Source of the DNA: Candidatus Woesearchaeota archaeon
Lineage (GTDB): Archaea > Nanobdellota > Nanobdellia > SCGC-AAA011-G17 > GW2011-AR17
NCBI GenBank assembly: GCA_009691355.1
Contig: SICW01000013.1
Span: forward strand, 1 to 15,808
Length of the DNA: 15,808 nt
Direction: 5' to 3'
Part shown: in pieces, positions 13,552 through 15,808 of the stretch
How the letters are laid out: each line of letters starts with the position of its first letter
Position numbering within the stretch: the stretch's first letter is position 1
Program-made: the position numbers and the translations under genes
The notes under the pieces: generated by a model
What the model saw: only the letters and a program-made list of their open reading frames with translations
Database searches by the model: none
What the model was told of the DNA's origin: nothing

Positions 13552-13660
13552 GGCCCTGTAGCTTAGCTTGGCTGGAGCGCCGGTCTTATATGACGTACTT
13601 TCACTTTGGAAGTATGCTGAAGTCAGCCGGAGGTCGCGAGTTCAAATCTCACCAGGGCCA
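13552..13660 (+). tRNA. Intron-bearing tRNA with anticodon UAU (Ile, AUA codons)
   Basis: The acceptor GGCCCTG (13552-13558) pairs with CAGGGCC (13653-13659), with discriminator A at 13660. The D arm is GCTT...GAGC with G18-G19 (13561-13578). The anticodon stem CCGGT (13580-13584) pairs with GCCGG (13626-13630). The loop is CTTATA plus A after splicing, giving anticodon TAT at 13587-13589. The variable loop is AGGTC, and the T arm GCGAG-TTCAAAT-CTCAC has one C-A mismatch. A 34-nt intron (13591-13624) sits at 37/38. CCA is not encoded, and a TTTTT run follows at 13662. Anticodon UAU would read isoleucine AUA codons, which are frequent in this window. Most archaea instead use a CAU-anticodon tRNA modified with agmatidine. 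Confidence 0.85.
13591..13624 (+). other. tRNA intron (34 nt)
   Basis: Cuts after the second base of each bulge (TA|T and TC|A) fit a relaxed bulge-helix-bulge in which C32-T33-T34 pair with AAG (13620-13622). CGTACTT pairs with AAGTATG inside the intron. Confidence 0.7.
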
Positions 13661-13900
13661 CTTTTTACTATGGAAGTCTACATACAAGAATTTCTAGAGA
13701 AAAATCATCTTTCCTCCACTCGGCTCACAACTTCGTTAAATTCCGTTGTTATCAGCAATAGCGATGGCTTATATTCAAACTCGCAAGCCCACTCGTGATT
13801 TATATGGAATTTAGTCTCCTGAACTTACTCGCCCCCACCAGAAGGCAGTGCGAATAGAATAGGGGTAGATATAATAACAGGCTAAATAATATTAAGTTAG
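13661..13900. other. Stretch without a convincing gene, downstream of the tRNA
   Basis: Only short open frames occur, for example 42 codons from the ATG at 13670. Neither this nor the frames on the other strand resemble a known protein. The pentamer ACTCG occurs four times. Composition differs from the A-rich neighbours. It may hold remnants of an inserted or decayed gene next to the tRNA, but no integrase or repeat of the tRNA end is seen in the window. An A/T box for the following gene lies near 13868-13877 (GATATAATAA). Confidence 0.4.
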
Positions 13901-14722
13901 ATGGCATTTAATCGAAAATTAGGACAGTCTTATAAAAAAGTAGGAGAATCTTATCATATTGGAAGAAGGGATTATCCGAAGAAGCTTATAGAGGATATAA
14001 TTAAAATTTCTAATTTAAATAAAGAGAGCCTAATTTTAGATATGGGTTGTGGAACTGGAAAATCAACAATTCCGTTTGCTAAAAGAGGTTATAGGATAAT
14101 TGGAATAGACATAAGTGAAGACATGCTCAAAGTAGCGAAAAATTTGTCCACTAACTATAAAACTGCTAAATATAAGACCGTATCTTTTGAGAAGTTCCAT
14201 TCGCTCAATGATTCTTTTGATTTGATCTTAGCTGCTTCAGCGATACATTGGGTACATCCAGAAATTGCTTACAAAAAGATAGCTAAGATGCTTAAAAAAG
14301 AAGGGCACATTGCAATCTTTTGGAGACTTATAGACCAAGACTCTTCAAAATTCTTATTAAAAATAAGAGGATTATTTACAAAACATTGTCCGGGCTATTA
14401 TCATTATGCTCCAAGCAAGATTAGGGCTAAGAAAAGTGTGAATGATGTTGTTCAGAGACTTGTTAAATCAGAGAAATTTGCTAAAACCTTAGTTAAAAAA
14501 TATACTTCTTTAGAAATGTTTACCAAAGAAGAGTATATTAATTTGGTAAATTCTTATTCATGGGTTGCTTCTTTGAAAGAAAAAAAGAAGGAATTACTTA
14601 TTCATGAATTGAATGAGATTTTGGATAAAGAAATAAAGCCGATTAGAATACGAGAAAAGTTTTATCTAATGATTTCTAAGAAGAAACAACTAAAGATAAA
14701 GCTTATTTCAGGAAAAAAATAA
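13901..14722 (+). CDS. Class I SAM-dependent methyltransferase
   Basis: The 273-residue product has the methyltransferase glycine-rich motif I, LILDMGCGTGKST (about 44-56). The acidic end of strand two is in IIGIDISEDML (about 67-77), and the post-II and motif IV region is FDLILAASAIHWV (about 105-117). The HWV is typical of small-molecule methyltransferases related to the UbiE and trans-aconitate groups. The C-terminal half is lysine-rich and less conserved-looking. The substrate is unknown. Its codons use T at the third position more often than the neighbouring genes do, and it follows the gene-poor stretch after a tRNA, both of which hint at acquisition by transfer. A likely A/T box (GATATAATAA, 13868-13877) is centred about 28 nt upstream of the ATG. 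Confidence 0.88.
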   Translation: MAFNRKLGQSYKKVGESYHIGRRDYPKKLIEDIIKISNLNKESLILDMGCGTGKSTIPFAKRGYRIIGIDISEDMLKVAKNLSTNYKTAKYKTVSFEKFHSLNDSFDLILAASAIHWVHPEIAYKKIAKMLKKEGHIAIFWRLIDQDSSKFLLKIRGLFTKHCPGYYHYAPSKIRAKKSVNDVVQRLVKSEKFAKTLVKKYTSLEMFTKEEYINLVNSYSWVASLKEKKKELLIHELNEILDKEIKPIRIREKFYLMISKKKQLKIKLISGKK

Positions 14723-14774
14723 AAAAAAGAGTTATATAACTAATTTACTTCACTATAATACGGAACTCAGAAGT

Positions 14775-15053
14775 ATGACGACAAAACCCATCACTGCCAG
14801 TGCCTTACATAAATTGCCAAAAGATGTTGAAAAAGCTTTAACTACCTTTCCAGAGAGTATCAAGAAATGGAATAGCCTTACACCTATCGCACGTAACGAG
14901 TGGATCTGCTGGACTACCATTGTCAAAAAAACAGAGACGAGGAAAGAACATATTGACCGTTTATGTACAGATCTTCTCAAAGGAAAAAAGAGGCCTTGCT
15001 GTTGGCCTGGTTGTCCTCATCGCAAACCAAATGCAAAGAAATGGTTTAAGTAA
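14775..15053 (+). CDS. YdeI/OmpD-associated (OmdA) domain protein
   Basis: The 92-residue product matches the OmdA/YdeI C-terminal domain. ALHKLPKDVEKALTTFPESI opens it, the core is KWNSLTPIARNEWICWTTIVKKTETRKEHI (31-60), and DLLKGKKRP closes it. In relatives this helical domain follows a DUF1905 beta barrel or stands alone; its molecular role is poorly known. The tail PCCWPGCPHRKP (74-85) adds three cysteines and a histidine that could bind a metal, an uncommon extra that may be lineage-specific. The start is supported by the family's N-terminal pattern. The palindrome GTTATATAAC lies 40 nt upstream and TATAAT about 19 nt upstream, so the promoter is uncertain. It is convergent with the surface glycoprotein gene, 11 bp between stops. 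Confidence 0.8.
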   Translation: MTTKPITASALHKLPKDVEKALTTFPESIKKWNSLTPIARNEWICWTTIVKKTETRKEHIDRLCTDLLKGKKRPCCWPGCPHRKPNAKKWFK

Positions 15054-15064
15054 GCTCACAACCA

Positions 15065-15808
15065 CTACTTCCTCTTCGTCTCTTCAATATATTCATTAAA
15101 CTTCCTGTCCCCTTTCTGCCGTAGTTTCAGAGCAACAAGAATAATGAGAGCAAGAAGCATAACGATCAGAACAACACCAATGATGTACACACCATTTCCA
15201 CTACTCTCTTCTGTAAGCGTCTCTCCCTGATAGACAAGAGTATATTCCTCAGTACTTTGATTTTCTAAAATATTTGCTTCTAAACTCTCCGTGGTATTAA
15301 CAAAAGCAACAATAGTTACTGAAATAGAAATATTGTCTGTATAGTTTTCATCCCCTAACACAAGCAAACCTTCATACGTCCCAACACGCGAGCTATTTTC
15401 TCGATTAAACCAAATTCTTTGGGAATAGACTTCACCAGGAGCTAAAGAGATATTCGTTTCATTTAAACTAAGAATGAATCCCAAATCTCCAGTAAGGGTA
15501 TAAACTAAATTATCCAGAGAATCATTTCCAATATTTTGTACTTTCAAATCACCATAGACAGATTGTGTTTCATTCAAAGTAACAGTCACAGTAGGATTAG
15601 TCACAAGGAATGCAAAAGGAACGCTTTCTTCAGCAACAACAGTTTCATTTGCAAAAACAGTAACATTCTCTTCCATAGTTTCATTCGTATCAGTTTCGTT
15701 CACTTCTTCAACAAATCCAGGAAAGATAACAGGCACAGTATAGCTCTGATTTCCATAGCTCAGAAGAAGAGACATATCTTCGTACACATCAGAATACGCA
15801 TAATCAAC
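15065..15808 (-). CDS. Membrane-anchored surface glycoprotein, 3' part (N-terminus beyond the window)
   Basis: The frame is open to the right edge, so the 247 residues seen are the C-terminal part. About 190 residues form an extracellular region rich in Asn-X-Ser/Thr sequons (I count 14), Thr and Val. A beta-sandwich-like segment, with ATG-free text such as VQNIGNDSLDNLVYTL and then RVGTYEGLLVLGDENYTD, resembles the Ig-like NPCBM/NEW1-type modules common in archaeal surface proteins. A single hydrophobic helix (GVYIIGVVLIVMLLALIILV) follows near the end. The short basic tail (KLRQKGDRKFNEYIEETKRK) fits a stop-transfer anchor with the tail in the cytoplasm. It is probably an N-glycosylated, membrane-anchored surface or S-layer-associated protein. 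Function and full length cannot be judged. Confidence 0.75.
   Translation of the reverse strand, partial: VDYAYSDVYEDMSLLLSYGNQSYTVPVIFPGFVEEVNETDTNETMEENVTVFANETVVAEESVPFAFLVTNPTVTVTLNETQSVYGDLKVQNIGNDSLDNLVYTLTGDLGFILSLNETNISLAPGEVYSQRIWFNRENSSRVGTYEGLLVLGDENYTDNISISVTIVAFVNTTESLEANILENQSTEEYTLVYQGETLTEESSGNGVYIIGVVLIVMLLALIILVALKLRQKGDRKFNEYIEETKRK

Noticed and set aside
13568..13798. Open frame of 76 codons running through the tRNA
   Set aside because: Half of it is tRNA sequence; the remaining 42 codons show no recognisable protein features.
1..15808. CRISPR arrays, insertion sequences, rRNA, classic riboswitches
   Set aside because: No spaced direct repeats, transposase, rRNA segment or recognised riboswitch core was found on reading both strands.

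Overview
The window looks archaeal. Two tRNA genes each carry a 34-nt intron at position 37/38 with a bulge-helix-bulge splice motif. Nearly every gene has an A/T box (TTTATA or TTTAAA type) centred about 25-29 nt before its start codon, as in leaderless archaeal transcription. The YchF-type GTPase, CsaA and the surface glycoprotein with a C-terminal anchor fit an archaeon. Low GC, compact genes and several lipoproteins suggest a DPANN-like lineage such as Woesearchaeota, but that placement is inference; no rRNA or ribosomal protein is present to test it.

Layout. 1-1036: a minus-strand gene cut by the left edge, a free-standing helix-turn-helix plus LAGLIDADG protein. 1128-1762: a DoxX membrane protein (minus) divergent from a 60-residue cysteine-rich protein (plus). 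1800-4646: a plus-strand cell-envelope group, namely a lipoprotein with a NodB/deacetylase-like look, a cupredoxin lipoprotein and a GT4 glycosyltransferase. 4751-7852: a small unknown protein, a DCC-family thiol protein, then on the minus strand a two-gene unit (C39-like protease, NDH-2/FSP1-like flavoprotein), and a divergent aldo/keto reductase. 7899-11278: a small lipoprotein, an IMP dehydrogenase/GMP reductase family enzyme, a second DoxX protein and two head-to-head Nudix hydrolases. 11359-13660: an intron-bearing tRNA read as Leu(CAA) with a degenerate D arm, csaA and ychF overlapping by ATGA, a small transglutaminase-like protein, and an intron-bearing tRNA with anticodon UAU. 13661-15808: a 240-base stretch with no convincing gene, a methyltransferase, a YdeI/OmdA-domain protein, and the 3' part of a membrane-anchored surface glycoprotein.

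How it may work together. Two DoxX proteins, the DCC protein, the NDH-2-like flavoprotein, the cupredoxin and the aldo/keto reductase are all redox proteins, several at the membrane, but they are not one operon. csaA and ychF form a translation-linked unit. The most unusual points are the tRNA-Leu-like gene without a recognisable D arm, the tRNA-Ile(UAU), two divergent gene pairs that each seem to share one palindromic TTTAAA box, the HTH-LAGLIDADG protein, and a GMP-reductase-like flap in the guaB-family enzyme.
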